This document shows, in pieces, positions 7,761 to 17,034 of a stretch of DNA of 64,000 nucleotides. A model generated the notes under the pieces. It made no database searches, was not told where the DNA came from, and was given only the letters and a program-made list of their open reading frames with translations. The stretch comes from Candidatus Binatus soli (GTDB lineage: Bacteria > Desulfobacterota > Binatia > Binatales > Binataceae). Made by a program: the position numbers and the translations under genes. The DNA lies in the NCBI GenBank assembly GCA_002479255.1, contig DLMJ01000049.1, positions 109,586 through 173,585 of the forward strand, in the 5' to 3' direction. Numbering within the stretch: position 1 is the stretch's first letter; each line of letters opens with the position of its first letter.

Positions 7761-9340
7761 CGTGCGGCCGCCGCCATCTCGGGTTTGCGGTTTGATATCT
7801 GCCGAGCCGGCGAAAGAGCAGCCAGACGATTCGGCTGTCGTTCAAGCTCGAGACGAGCCTGCGCGACATTTGCTCTCGCGAGCATTGCAGTCACCGACGG
7901 TTCGATCCTGCTGATCAGCGGACGCGGGAAAAGTCCCATGAACAGCATCAACGCGATCACCGGCGCCATCACCGCAATCTCGCGACCGGTCAGATCGCCG
8001 ATCGTTTCGTTCACCGCCCTGGTGATCGGTCCGAACATCACGCGCTCGTAGGTCCAGAGCATGTAGAGCGCACCCAGGATCACACCCACAACTGCGAAAA
8101 CAGCAGCCAGCCTAATTCGCAGGAACGCCCCGAGCATGATCAGAAACTCGCCGACAAAGCCGTTGAGCCCGGGCAGGCCGATCGACGAGAGCATCACGAC
8201 CATGAAGACTGCGGCGTAAACGGGCACGCGCTTCCACAGACCGCCGAACTCGGAAATCTCGCGCGTATGGCGCCGCATGTAGAGCATTCCAACCAGCAAA
8301 AATAATCCGCCGGTGGAAACGCCATGATTGAGCATCTGGTAAATCGCGCCATCGACACCCTCGGGGTTAAGCGCGAAAATTCCCAGCATCACAAACCCCA
8401 TGTGACTAACCGATGAGTATGCAATCAACCTCTTCAGGTCGGGCTGCATCATCGCGACCAACGCTCCGTAGATGATCCCGATTATGGCGAGCGCCATGAA
8501 CAGCGGAATCGCCTCGACGGCGACGGTGGGGAACAGCGGAACGGCGAAGCGCAGGAAGCCGTAGGTGCCCATCTTGAGCATCACGCCGGCCAGAATGACC
8601 GAGCCGGCGGTCGGCGCGTTGGTGTGAGCATCGGGCAGCCAGGTATGCACCGGCCACATCGGCACCTTAATCGCGAAAGCCAACGCGAACGCTGCAAACA
8701 GCCAACGGCCCTCGGTAACAGTGAGCGGCACCTGGTAGAGCAGCGGCAAATCGAAGCTGGTCCGGTTGAAATGCTCGTGCGCCGAGTACACCAAGTACAG
8801 GATCGCGACCAGCATCAGCAGCGACCCAACCGCCGTGAACAATACGAACTTGATGGCGGCGTAAATCTTGCGGCCATGTCCCCACATGCCTATCAGGAAG
8901 TACATTGGAATCAGCATCACTTCCCAAAATATATAAAACAGGAACAGATCGACCGAGAGCAGCGCGCCGAGCAGCCCGGTCTCCAGCACAAGCATGAAGA
9001 AGCAGAATTCGCGCGGACGCTCCTCGATATCGCCGCCGCCAGAGTAAAGCAGCGACAGAGTAATCAGAATAGTAGTCAGAAGAACGAGAAACAGGCTAAT
9101 GCCGTCGATACCGATATGGTATGTAATGCCGAATGCGGGAATCCAGTCATATTGTTCGGCGAGCTGGTACTCCGCGACGTGCGGATTGAATTCCGCCAGG
9201 ACATAGAAACTCAGCGCCAGCGGAAGCAGCGAAAAAATGAACGCCGAGTTCCAAATCGCACGCTCTTCGCTCTGCATCAGGATGAAGAGCGCGCCGATCA
9301 GCGGCAGGAAAATCAACGCTGTGAGCAAGCCGCCGTTCAT
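7757..9340 (-). CDS. nuoM: NADH-quinone oxidoreductase subunit M
   Basis: A 527-residue antiporter-like proton-pumping subunit. The TM5 glutamate lies in FLFYIFWEVMLIPMYFLIG and the KVPMWPVHTWLPDAHTNAPT lysine-helix signature is complete. About 14 hydrophobic segments. Its ATG overlaps the nuoL stop by one base and its own end overlaps nuoN, so the distal genes are tightly coupled. Normal length for NuoM, with a slightly extended C-terminal cytoplasmic tail of about 40 residues. Confidence 0.97.
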   Translation of the reverse strand: MNGGLLTALIFLPLIGALFILMQSEERAIWNSAFIFSLLPLALSFYVLAEFNPHVAEYQLAEQYDWIPAFGITYHIGIDGISLFLVLLTTILITLSLLYSGGGDIEERPREFCFFMLVLETGLLGALLSVDLFLFYIFWEVMLIPMYFLIGMWGHGRKIYAAIKFVLFTAVGSLLMLVAILYLVYSAHEHFNRTSFDLPLLYQVPLTVTEGRWLFAAFALAFAIKVPMWPVHTWLPDAHTNAPTAGSVILAGVMLKMGTYGFLRFAVPLFPTVAVEAIPLFMALAIIGIIYGALVAMMQPDLKRLIAYSSVSHMGFVMLGIFALNPEGVDGAIYQMLNHGVSTGGLFLLVGMLYMRRHTREISEFGGLWKRVPVYAAVFMVVMLSSIGLPGLNGFVGEFLIMLGAFLRIRLAAVFAVVGVILGALYMLWTYERVMFGPITRAVNETIGDLTGREIAVMAPVIALMLFMGLFPRPLISRIEPSVTAMLARANVAQARLELERQPNRLAALSPARQISNRKPEMAAAAR

Positions 9341-11262
9341 CAGTGCGTCACCAGGAACAGGTAATAAGCCACAATGCCCAGTGCGCCGAGTAGATAAACA
9401 AATGCATAGTGCTGGACGTTGCCGGTTTCAGCGCGACGCGCTATCTGGCCCGAAGTCCGGACGGCAAGGCCGGCGCCGTCGGCGGCGCCATCGATCACAA
9501 AGCTGTCGATCGCGCGGTTGAGCACATTGTCCGATACCCAGAACAGCGGACGCGTGACAATAAAATTATACAGTTGGTCGATATAGTACTTGTTGAGTAG
9601 CAAGTTGTAGAGATCCTTCAGCCGCCACGCAAGAAGCATCGGGACTCCCGGCAAGCGCAGATAGAACAGGTATGCGAGCGCTATTCCGAGCGCCGAGGCG
9701 ATGCTCGCGGCGAGAGACAGGGAAGTCGGGCTCGCCTCGACAATCGGTTTGAAAGCACCGACGGCCGGCGTGAGGAATCGCACGAACGCATTTCCCCACA
9801 ATAGTCCGCCGGGAAGATTTACCCATCCGCCAACCGTCGCGAGAATAGCCAGTACGATCAACGGAATAGCCATTACGGCCGGCGATTCGTGCAGGTGATG
9901 CTCTTTTTCAGAATCGACGCGCGATTCGCCAAAGAACGTCATGAAGATCAGCCGGAACATATAGAACGACGTGAGCCCGGCGGTGATCACGCCGAGGAAC
10001 CAGAGCCACGAATGTCCCGAATCGTACGCGGCTTCGAGGATCAGGTCCTTGGAGAAATAGCCGGAGAACGGAGGCACGGCGGCGATCGCGAGCGTCGCGA
10101 TGAACATCGTCCAGAACGTGATCGGCAGCTTGCGCCGCAATCCGCCCATCTTGTTCATGTCCTGCTCGCCGCCGAGCGCGTGAATCACCGAGCCGGCGCA
10201 CAAGAACAGCAAGCCCTTGAAGAACGCGTGGGTCATGAGGTGGAAGATGCCCGACGCATACGCGCCGGAGCCCACGCCGAGAAACATGTAGCCGAGCTGA
10301 CTGATGGTCGAGTAAGCGAGCACCTTCTTGATGTCGGGCTGGACGAGCGCGATGGTCGCGGCGAACAGCGCCGTTAATCCGCCAATTGTCGCAACCAGAC
10401 CGAGTGCGGCGGGCGCCATCGTGTAGATGAAACCGAGCCGCGCGATCATGTACACGCCCGCGGTGACCATCGTCGCCGCGTGGATCAGTGCGCTGACAGG
10501 AGTCGGGCCGACCATCGCGTCGGGCAGCCATACGTAGAGCGGAATCTGGGCCGACTTGCCGGTCGCGCCGATGAAGAGCAGGAAGCCGGCCGCGGTCGCG
10601 GCGGCGCCGCCGAGCAGAGCCGCGTGCTGGCGAAGCTCGACGAAGTCCAGCGTCCAGACGTCGTGCGCACCGAGCGTGGCGACGATGGTGAAGATCCCGA
10701 GCAAAAAGCCCGCGTCGCCAATTCGGTTGACGACAAATGCCTTGCGGCCATTATAGGCGAACTGGGGGTTCGTGTACCAAAATGCGATTAGCAAGTAGGA
10801 ACATAGCCCGACACCCTCCCATCCCACGAACATCATTAGCAAGTTGTCCGCAAGAATTAGTATGAGCATCGAGAACGCAAACAAGTTCATGTAGGTAAAG
10901 AAGCGCGCAAAGTCCTCGTCGTGCGCCATGTATCCGACTGAGTAAAGATGAATTAGTGCGCCGACCCCAGTGACTATCATCACCATCACGCCCGACAACG
11001 CGTCGAGGCGCAGGCCTAACTCGGTGTGAAATCTCCCTGCCTCGATCCATCCCCACAGGTGCACGGCAAGCGCGCCGCCCGGGGGCATCGCGAGCAGCGT
11101 CAAAAATGCCCACGTCGCAACGCCGAACGCGACGAACACGACACCCGGTCCGACGACGTTGACCGCGCCGCGTCCATACCTGGGCCCGAGGAACAGGTTG
11201 AATAGGACGCCGAGCGCCGGGAACAGCAGGATAAGCGCGAGTGCTGGAAACTCAACCGTCAT
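9340..11262 (-). CDS. nuoL: NADH-quinone oxidoreductase subunit L
   Basis: A 640-residue distal antiporter-like subunit of complex I. The TM5 glutamate occurs in MMFVGWEGVGLCSYLLIAFW, followed by GKSAQIPLYVWLPDAMVGPTPVSALIHAATM, the most conserved block of the family. The C-terminal part (about 540-640) holds the long lateral helix and last TM that brace NuoM and NuoN. The gene starts 9 bases after nuoK. Confidence 0.97.
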   Translation of the reverse strand: MTVEFPALALILLFPALGVLFNLFLGPRYGRGAVNVVGPGVVFVAFGVATWAFLTLLAMPPGGALAVHLWGWIEAGRFHTELGLRLDALSGVMVMIVTGVGALIHLYSVGYMAHDEDFARFFTYMNLFAFSMLILILADNLLMMFVGWEGVGLCSYLLIAFWYTNPQFAYNGRKAFVVNRIGDAGFLLGIFTIVATLGAHDVWTLDFVELRQHAALLGGAAATAAGFLLFIGATGKSAQIPLYVWLPDAMVGPTPVSALIHAATMVTAGVYMIARLGFIYTMAPAALGLVATIGGLTALFAATIALVQPDIKKVLAYSTISQLGYMFLGVGSGAYASGIFHLMTHAFFKGLLFLCAGSVIHALGGEQDMNKMGGLRRKLPITFWTMFIATLAIAAVPPFSGYFSKDLILEAAYDSGHSWLWFLGVITAGLTSFYMFRLIFMTFFGESRVDSEKEHHLHESPAVMAIPLIVLAILATVGGWVNLPGGLLWGNAFVRFLTPAVGAFKPIVEASPTSLSLAASIASALGIALAYLFYLRLPGVPMLLAWRLKDLYNLLLNKYYIDQLYNFIVTRPLFWVSDNVLNRAIDSFVIDGAADGAGLAVRTSGQIARRAETGNVQHYAFVYLLGALGIVAYYLFLVTH

Positions 11263-11271
11263 TGGTATTGA

Positions 11272-11574
11272 TCACCATCTCATCAGAGTCAGGTCGTCGG
11301 CGTGGACGGTTTCACGATTGCGGAAAATCGAGATGATGATGCCCAGGCCAACCGCCGCTTCGGCCGCCGCGACCGTCATTACGAAGAAAACGATCACCTG
11401 GCCGTCCATCGAACCGAGCCGGCTGCCGATCGCGATGAAGGCGAGATTTACGGCATTGAGCATCAACTCAATCGACATGAACATCACGAGAATGTTGCGG
11501 CGGATGATCACGCCGGCCACGCCGATCGCGAAGATGATCGCGCTCAGCGACATCATGTAGGTGAGCGGAATCAT
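11272..11574 (-). CDS. nuoK: NADH-quinone oxidoreductase subunit K
   Basis: A 100-residue, three-helix membrane subunit. Glutamates in the conserved positions, SIELML (TM2) and AAAEAAVGL (TM3), form part of the central proton path. The start ATGA overlaps the stop of nuoJ. Full length. Confidence 0.97.
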   Translation of the reverse strand: MIPLTYMMSLSAIIFAIGVAGVIIRRNILVMFMSIELMLNAVNLAFIAIGSRLGSMDGQVIVFFVMTVAAAEAAVGLGIIISIFRNRETVHADDLTLMRW

Positions 11575-12104
11575 GATGCGGTCTTCCTCGCAGCGCGCGG
11601 GTCATCCGTGCCCGGCAGCCGCCGCGCCAGCGCGACCGAACCGACCACCGCGGCCAGCAGCAGCACGGAGGTCACCTCGAAAGCGACCAGGTAGTCGGTG
11701 AACAGCTTCCCGGCGAGGCTTGCGAGCGAACCGTAGCCCACGGGTTCGTGAGTGAACTTCACCTGCAGATGAGGGGGAGCGAGGATAAAAAACAGCTCAG
11801 TCGCCAGCAGAGCCGCTGTGAGGGAGCCGAATAACTTGAGCGCGAGATGACCCGTCGGACCGGTCTCGACTTGAAGATTCAACAGCCAAATCACGAACAG
11901 GAACAGAACCATGATCGCGCCGGCATAGACGATGATTTGCAGGAAACCGACCACAACGGCGTCTTCGCCAATAAACAGAACGGCTACGGTCATCAGCGTT
12001 GCGATCAAGGCGAGCAGCGAATGAATCGGATTGCGCTGGACGATAACGCCGAGCGCCGAGACGATCGCCAACGCGCCGAGAAAGATATACAGGAACGGCG
12101 GCAT
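11571..12104 (-). CDS. nuoJ: NADH-quinone oxidoreductase subunit J
   Basis: A 177-residue subunit with five transmembrane helices. The family core is FLQIIVYAGAIMVLFLFVIWLLN, which contains the pi-bulge TM3 glycine-rich motif. The same frame is open far upstream into nuoH, but the true start is the ATG at 12104, which overlaps the nuoH stop as TGATG. nuoI, normally found between nuoH and nuoJ, is absent here. Confidence 0.95.
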   Translation of the reverse strand: MPPFLYIFLGALAIVSALGVIVQRNPIHSLLALIATLMTVAVLFIGEDAVVVGFLQIIVYAGAIMVLFLFVIWLLNLQVETGPTGHLALKLFGSLTAALLATELFFILAPPHLQVKFTHEPVGYGSLASLAGKLFTDYLVAFEVTSVLLLAAVVGSVALARRLPGTDDPRAARKTAS

Positions 12105-13228
12105 CACTGGACTCTCCCGGTTGCCACCACGACGAATGCGGTTACCAGCACGTTGAACAGCCCGAGCGGCACCAGTCCTTTCCATCCCAGACGCATCAAC
12201 TGATCGTAGCGGAAGCGCGGCATAGTCCATCGCACCATGCCGAGAAACATGCACAGCGCGACGACCTTGAACAGGAATGCGACTACGCCCATCAGTGAGA
12301 CCGCCAGTGCGGGGAGGGCAAGAAATGCGCCGCCCGGGAGATGAAATCCGTCGCGCATGAGCCACGGAATCTGCCATCCGCCGAGGAAAAACGTTGTCAG
12401 CAGCATCGCGACGAGGGCCTGCTCGGCAAAGTCGGTCAGCATGAAGACCGCCTGCTTGCCGCCGGAGTATTCGATGAAAAAACCCTGGATCAGTTCCGAC
12501 TCGCTCTCTGGCAGGTCGAACGGAATGCGCTTGGTCTCCGCAGCGCCCGCCACGAGCAGGAGAATGAAGGCGAGCGGCTGCGTGAAAATTGCCCAGCGCG
12601 GCAAAAATCCGAACCACACACCGCCCTGCCCGCGCACAATTTCCTGCAAGTTCAGGGTGCCGAAAGTCATGATCACCGACACGATTGCGAGTCCCATCGC
12701 AAGCTCGTACGAGATCATCTGCGCCGTCGCGCGAATCCCGCCGAGCAGCGCCCATCGATTGTTCGAGGACCATCCTGCGAACGCGGTGCCATACACGCCA
12801 AGGCCGATCGTCGCGAGCAGATAGAGCGCGCCGGCGTTGAGATTGGCCGCCTCGAGATCGATGCGATGGCCGGAAATCGAAATCGTGTCGCCAAACGGGA
12901 TCACGACGAACGTGATCATAACCGGGAACAGCGATAGGAACGGCGCCAGCGTGTGCAGAAATTTGTCAGCGCCAGCCGGAACGAAGTCTTCCTTGGTGAA
13001 CATTTTGATCGGGTCGGCGATGGTGGTGTTGATGATTCCGAGGTTGGGCATCCCCATGCGCTTGCCGAGTCCGGTTACCGTGGCGCGATTCGATCCGATT
13101 CGGTCCTGGATCAGCGCGCTGCCCTTGCGCTCGAAATAGAGCAGGAACAGCGACAGACTCAATCCGGCCAGGATCATCAGGATCGCTTTGATCGCGCCGG
13201 CGATTAACTCAATTGTCACGGCCGGCAA
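12104..13228 (-). CDS. nuoH: NADH-quinone oxidoreductase subunit H
   Basis: A 374-residue membrane subunit that forms much of the quinone chamber. Signature blocks: ERKGSALIQDRIGSNRA near the N-terminus and RIPFDLPESESELIQGFF followed by IEYSGGKQAVFM, the acidic loop lining the quinone site. Its first 20 bases overlap the end of nuoE. Length is somewhat above the usual 320-340 residues; the extra residues lie in internal loops and the C-terminus. Confidence 0.97.
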   Translation of the reverse strand: MPAVTIELIAGAIKAILMILAGLSLSLFLLYFERKGSALIQDRIGSNRATVTGLGKRMGMPNLGIINTTIADPIKMFTKEDFVPAGADKFLHTLAPFLSLFPVMITFVVIPFGDTISISGHRIDLEAANLNAGALYLLATIGLGVYGTAFAGWSSNNRWALLGGIRATAQMISYELAMGLAIVSVIMTFGTLNLQEIVRGQGGVWFGFLPRWAIFTQPLAFILLLVAGAAETKRIPFDLPESESELIQGFFIEYSGGKQAVFMLTDFAEQALVAMLLTTFFLGGWQIPWLMRDGFHLPGGAFLALPALAVSLMGVVAFLFKVVALCMFLGMVRWTMPRFRYDQLMRLGWKGLVPLGLFNVLVTAFVVVATGRVQ

Positions 13229-13709
13229 GCTCGTCGATGAGTTTGAGGATGCTTTCTTCGGTGAGGTTTTCGACGTACGCGTCCTGATTGAGCTGGAGCA
13301 TCGGCGCGGTCCCGCATGACGCCATGCATTCGGCCGAGCCCAGCGTGAACTTGCCGTCGGGGGTCGTCTCGCCCATCTCGATATTCAGCCGGCGCCGGAT
13401 GCAGCCCACGATTTTGTCGGCGCCGCGCAGCCGGCACGAGAGATTCGTGCACACGTCGAGCAGGTAGCGGCCGACCGGCTTGCGATGGAGCATCGTGTAG
13501 AATGACACCACCGCGCGCACGTGCGCGGGCGGCAGTTCCATCAAATGCGCGACGTAGTCCAGCGTCTCATCGCTGAGCCATCCGAACTCGCGCTGCGCGA
13601 TCCACAGCGTCGGCAGCAGCGCAGCCCGCTGCGTCGGGTACCGACCAAGCAGTTGCCGGTACTCAGCAAGCGCGGCGTCGGAAAACTTGGGTGGCTGGTT
13701 TGCAGGCAT
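13209..13709 (-). CDS. nuoE: NADH-quinone oxidoreductase subunit E
   Basis: A 166-residue thioredoxin-like [2Fe-2S] subunit (24 kDa type) of the NADH dehydrogenase module. All four cluster ligands are visible: Cys87-X4-Cys92 (CTNLSC) and Cys128-X3-Cys132 (CMASC). It is the first gene of the block and overlaps nuoH by 20 bases, so nuoF and nuoG, its normal neighbours, are missing from this locus. A single copy elsewhere of the other subunits would be needed for a complete complex. Confidence 0.95.
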   Translation of the reverse strand: MPANQPPKFSDAALAEYRQLLGRYPTQRAALLPTLWIAQREFGWLSDETLDYVAHLMELPPAHVRAVVSFYTMLHRKPVGRYLLDVCTNLSCRLRGADKIVGCIRRRLNIEMGETTPDGKFTLGSAECMASCGTAPMLQLNQDAYVENLTEESILKLIDELAGRDN

Positions 13710-13957
13710 GGCGGGCGTATTACTGGTCCTTTAACATCAAAGTTCTTGAGTTCAGGAATCTTAATGATTGCTAGCTAAAATTTCGCCAATCCGCCAGAGG
13801 CGCAAGCTTGCGCGGCTTAACCTTGGCCGCGAACTTGCGGGATCCGGGCAGAACGGGTTATCTATCGTTCGCGACTTCGAGGCAAGAGGCGTTGGCCGAT
13901 TCGCTCAAAACGCGTTCGCCGGTTCGATCAAAACACGCCTCGAAGAAAACTGATGCG

Positions 13958-14539
13958 ATGCGAATTATTGCGGGACAAGCTCACGGCAGGCGGCTCAAGG
14001 CGCCGCGCGGCCTGCACACCCGCCCCACTTCGGCGCGGGCGCGCGAGTCGATTTTCTCGCGGCTGGCGGTGCGGATGGATCTTAGCGGGGTGCGCGTGCT
14101 CGACATCTTCGCCGGCAGCGGCTCGCTGGGAATCGAATCGCTCTCGCGCGGCGCCGCACACGTGACGTTTGTGGATTCCTCGCGCGACGCCGCCGCGGCG
14201 ATTCGCGCCAATCTTGCCGAGCTTGAACTGGGCGATCGGGCCCGCATGGTCGTGTCCGACGTGCGTCGCGCACTCGGCGAACTCCAGCGCTCGCACGAGT
14301 CTTTCGACCTGGTCTTCGTTGACGCGCCGTTCAAGGATGACATGAGCGCGGAGGTGCTGGCTCTGCTTGGTGAATTCCAGCTCGTCGCGCCCGGCGGATG
14401 GGTGGTAGTGGAGCAATCGAAGCGCGCGCCTGCAGCGCTACCAGCTCCCAAAGCCCATGAGCGCGCGTTTGTTGCAACCATCGGCGATCACCGGATCGCC
14501 TTTTACCGCCGACTCAATCCGGCGCCGAGTGCGGAGTGA
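13958..14539 (+). CDS. rsmD: 16S rRNA (guanine-966-N2)-methyltransferase
   Basis: A 193-residue methyltransferase that modifies G966 of 16S rRNA. MRIIAGQAHGRRLKAP and RPTSARARESIFSRL are the RsmD N-terminal hallmarks, LDIFAGSGSLGIESLSRGA is the SAM site. The catalytic loop, usually (D/N)PP(Y/F), reads VDAPFKDD, with alanine for the first proline. The open frame reaches back to 13808, but the ATG at 13958 aligns with the family start. Coupled with coaD (13-base gap), an arrangement common in many bacteria. Confidence 0.93.
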   Translation: MRIIAGQAHGRRLKAPRGLHTRPTSARARESIFSRLAVRMDLSGVRVLDIFAGSGSLGIESLSRGAAHVTFVDSSRDAAAAIRANLAELELGDRARMVVSDVRRALGELQRSHESFDLVFVDAPFKDDMSAEVLALLGEFQLVAPGGWVVVEQSKRAPAALPAPKAHERAFVATIGDHRIAFYRRLNPAPSAE

Positions 14540-14552
14540 TGGCCCCAGGAAA

Positions 14553-15068
14553 ATGACCAACAAAAGCAAAGAGCGTTCCCCGTTGATCGCGGTCTACCCC
14601 GGCAGCTTCGACCCGATCCACAACGGACACGTTGACGTCATCCGGCGCAGCGTCGCGATCTTCGACGAGGTGATCGTTGCGGTCACCTACAACCCGCACA
14701 AGGATGCGGCGCTGTTTTCCGCCGACGAACGCGTCGAAATGATCCGCGAAGTCATCCGCGACCTCGAGCCGCGCGCCCGCGTGGACAAGTTCAGCGGACT
14801 GTCGGTCGATTACGCGGAACGAATCGGCGCCAAGGTGTTGATTCGCTCACTGCGCGCCGTGACGGATTTCGATTACGAGCTGCAGATGGCGCAGATGAAC
14901 AAGCAGATGAGCCCGAGCGTCGAAACCGTCTTCATGTTCTCCAATCCGCGGCTGTTCTTCAGTTCCTCGCACTTGATCAAGGAAGTCGCAGGATATGGCA
15001 AGCGCTTGCCGGAGCTGGTCCCGGAACTCGTGATCGAGCGGCTGCGCGCAAAACTCAAAGTCGCTTGA
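14553..15068 (+). CDS. coaD: Phosphopantetheine adenylyltransferase
   Basis: A 171-residue nucleotidyltransferase catalysing 4'-phosphopantetheine + ATP to dephospho-CoA, the fourth step of coenzyme A synthesis. IAVYPGSFDPIHNGHVDVIR carries the (T/H)xGH-type HNGH site, and SSSHLIKEVAGYG near the end is the ISST(L/K)-like region with HLIKE variant of the family. The ATG at 14553 is preferred over the upstream start at 14457, which lies inside rsmD. coaE, the next enzyme of the pathway, is in this window at 54083. Confidence 0.95.
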   Translation: MTNKSKERSPLIAVYPGSFDPIHNGHVDVIRRSVAIFDEVIVAVTYNPHKDAALFSADERVEMIREVIRDLEPRARVDKFSGLSVDYAERIGAKVLIRSLRAVTDFDYELQMAQMNKQMSPSVETVFMFSNPRLFFSSSHLIKEVAGYGKRLPELVPELVIERLRAKLKVA

Positions 15069-15106
15069 GCCGTGTGATTTGAAAAGCGTGGCAGCGCATT
15101 TTAACA

Positions 15107-15126
15107 GGCGGTTTTTTCAAACCGCC
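15107..15126. terminator. Hairpin between coaD and the aminotransferase gene
   Basis: GGCGGTTT, TTTC loop, AAACCGCC: a perfect 8-bp stem with T-rich loop. A U-tract after the stem is lacking, so it may be a weak terminator or an RNA-stabilising hairpin. Confidence 0.45.
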
Positions 15127-15195
15127 GGGAAAGATACAATCTATCCGTGCCTGGCCTGCGCCATGCGCGGATCATTCGACATCTGGATTTAACCA

Positions 15196-16395
15196 ATGCT
15201 GAAGCTCAATCGCAGAATTGCCGCTATCAAACCGTCCGCGACATTGGCGGCCGACGCCCGCGCCACCGAAATGAAGCTCGCCGGAATCGACGTCATCTCG
15301 CTGGGTGCCGGCGAGCCCGACTTCGACACCCCCGAGCGCATCAAGGAGGCCGCCGGGAAAGCGCTCGCCGCGGGCCAAACCAAGTACACGCCGGTGGGTG
15401 GAACCGCGGCGCTCAAAAATGCGATCAAGCTCAAGCTCAAGCGCGACAATAACCTCGACTACGAGCCGGGCGAGATAATCGCGTCGGCCGGATGCAAGCA
15501 GGCCGAGGCCAACGTGATCGCCGCGCTGTTCGACGAAGGCGATGAAGTGATCATCCCGACTCCGGCGTGGGTGAGCTTCGCCGCGATGGTCTCTCTGGCG
15601 GGCGCCGAGTCCAAGTTCGTGCCGTGCCCCGAACGGACAGGCTTCCTGCTCGAGCCCGAAACTTTGCGCCGCGCGATTACGCCACGCACCCGCGGGATCA
15701 TTCTCAACTCGCCGTCCAATCCAACCGGCGCCGTGTACGGGCCCGAACAGCTCACTGCCATCGCCAAAGTGCTGGTCGACACCGGCATCTGGGTGATGTC
15801 CGACGACGTTTACGAGCACATCGTGTTCGACGGGCTCGCACCGCACATCTTCCATCTCGAGCCGCGGCTCAAGTCCCACGGCATCGTGTTCAACTCGCTG
15901 TCGAAGACCTACGCGATGACGGGATGGCGGATCGGATTTGCGGCCGGGCCGAAGGAAGCGATCGCGGCTGCCGGACGCTTGCAGAGCCAGAACAGCGGCA
16001 ATCCCAATTCCATCGCGCAAGCCGCCGCGATCGAGGCGCTGACCGGCCCACAGGACGAGCTCAAACCGATGCTCGAGGCCTTTCGCAAACGCAACGCGCT
16101 GGTGGTCGAGCGCGTGCGGCGCATCCCGGGCTTCAAGCTGCCCAATATACCGCAGGGAGCGTTTTACGTTTTCCCCAACGTATCGGAGTTGCTCGGCAGC
16201 CGCTTTGGCGACAAGGAAATCACCGACGGCGACGGGCTCGCGGTTTTTTTGCTCGACCAGGCGCACGTTTCGCTGGTCGGCGGCAACGACTTCGGCGCGC
16301 CGGATCACGTCAGGATTTCGTATGCCACTTCGATGGAGAATCTGAACCAGGCATTCGATCGCATCGAACGCGCCGTCGCGAAGCTCAAGCGCTAG
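15196..16395 (+). CDS. aspC: Aspartate-type pyridoxal-phosphate aminotransferase (class I, group Ib)
   Basis: A 399-residue fold-type I aminotransferase. The PLP lysine is Lys237 in NSLSKTYAMTGWRIG; SPSNPTG (Asn/Pro motif) and SDDVYEH bind the cofactor ring, and the C-terminal VRISYATS arginine should bind the substrate carboxylate. The N-terminal RRIAAIKPSATLAADARA and LGAGEPDFDTPE are typical of the Ib aspartate/prephenate aminotransferases, which convert aspartate and 2-oxoglutarate to oxaloacetate and glutamate. Exact substrate range is inferred. Confidence 0.92.
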   Translation: MLKLNRRIAAIKPSATLAADARATEMKLAGIDVISLGAGEPDFDTPERIKEAAGKALAAGQTKYTPVGGTAALKNAIKLKLKRDNNLDYEPGEIIASAGCKQAEANVIAALFDEGDEVIIPTPAWVSFAAMVSLAGAESKFVPCPERTGFLLEPETLRRAITPRTRGIILNSPSNPTGAVYGPEQLTAIAKVLVDTGIWVMSDDVYEHIVFDGLAPHIFHLEPRLKSHGIVFNSLSKTYAMTGWRIGFAAGPKEAIAAAGRLQSQNSGNPNSIAQAAAIEALTGPQDELKPMLEAFRKRNALVVERVRRIPGFKLPNIPQGAFYVFPNVSELLGSRFGDKEITDGDGLAVFLLDQAHVSLVGGNDFGAPDHVRISYATSMENLNQAFDRIERAVAKLKR

Positions 16396-16488
16396 CAGCG
16401 ACGGCCGAGCGGGCAGGTTCGCCCACCTCGAAGCCGCGGCTTCCGGTCATTCGGATTCGCCGCGCGGTGAAGCTCGGCGGCTTGCGCC

Positions 16489-16926
16489 CTAGCCCCGGCG
16501 CTTGCGCCACGGAGCGGGAAATTCACCGGTCTCGAGCCAGCGCACGTAGTCGGCGAGAATCTCCGCGTGATCGAACGCGAGCGGAGTGGGCGGATTGCGC
16601 GGATCGCACAGCGCGGCGTTCTTCGCGTCATCGGCGGCGCGCGGCGTCCCCGATGCGCGCGCGACATACACCACCGTGATCGTCTGGCCGCGGGGATCCC
16701 GATCGGGCCGCGAATAAACGCCGAGGATCGCGCGAATCGCGACTTCGAGCGAGGTCTCCTCGCGTGCCTCGCGAACCGCGGCATCCTCGACGGTCTCGCC
16801 AAAATCGACGAATCCGCCGGGAATCGCCCATCCGAGTGGAAAATTCCTGCGCTCGATCAAAACGACTTTGTCGCCGATCTCCGTGATTATGTCGGCGGCT
16901 ATCGGCGGGCATTTCGGCCGTGCCAT
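16489..16926 (-). CDS. NUDIX hydrolase
   Basis: A 145-residue NUDIX protein. The box GFVDFGETVEDAAVREAREE contains the metal-binding REAREE helix; the glycine that normally closes the motif is serine here (ETSLEV). The PGGFVDFGE start and the NFPLGWAIPGG lead-in resemble ADP-ribose or GDP-mannose-type hydrolases. It overlaps nothing and lies convergent to the aminotransferase. Substrate unknown. Confidence 0.88.
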   Translation of the reverse strand: MARPKCPPIAADIITEIGDKVVLIERRNFPLGWAIPGGFVDFGETVEDAAVREAREETSLEVAIRAILGVYSRPDRDPRGQTITVVYVARASGTPRAADDAKNAALCDPRNPPTPLAFDHAEILADYVRWLETGEFPAPWRKRRG

Positions 16927-17034
16927 GATGCGATTCTAACACGGCGCGTCGTTCGCGCGGCACGGTTCATTTTTGCCCGTCAGCGCCGCGTGGCGTTGAC
17001 AAGCGCGCGCGCGGACCACAAAGTTCCATCATCT

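Noticed and set aside
12105..12773. Upstream extension of the nuoJ frame
   Set aside because: It overlaps nuoH; the coupled ATG at 12104 and family length give the true start.
15172..16308. 378-codon minus-strand frame
   Set aside because: Shadow of the aminotransferase gene.
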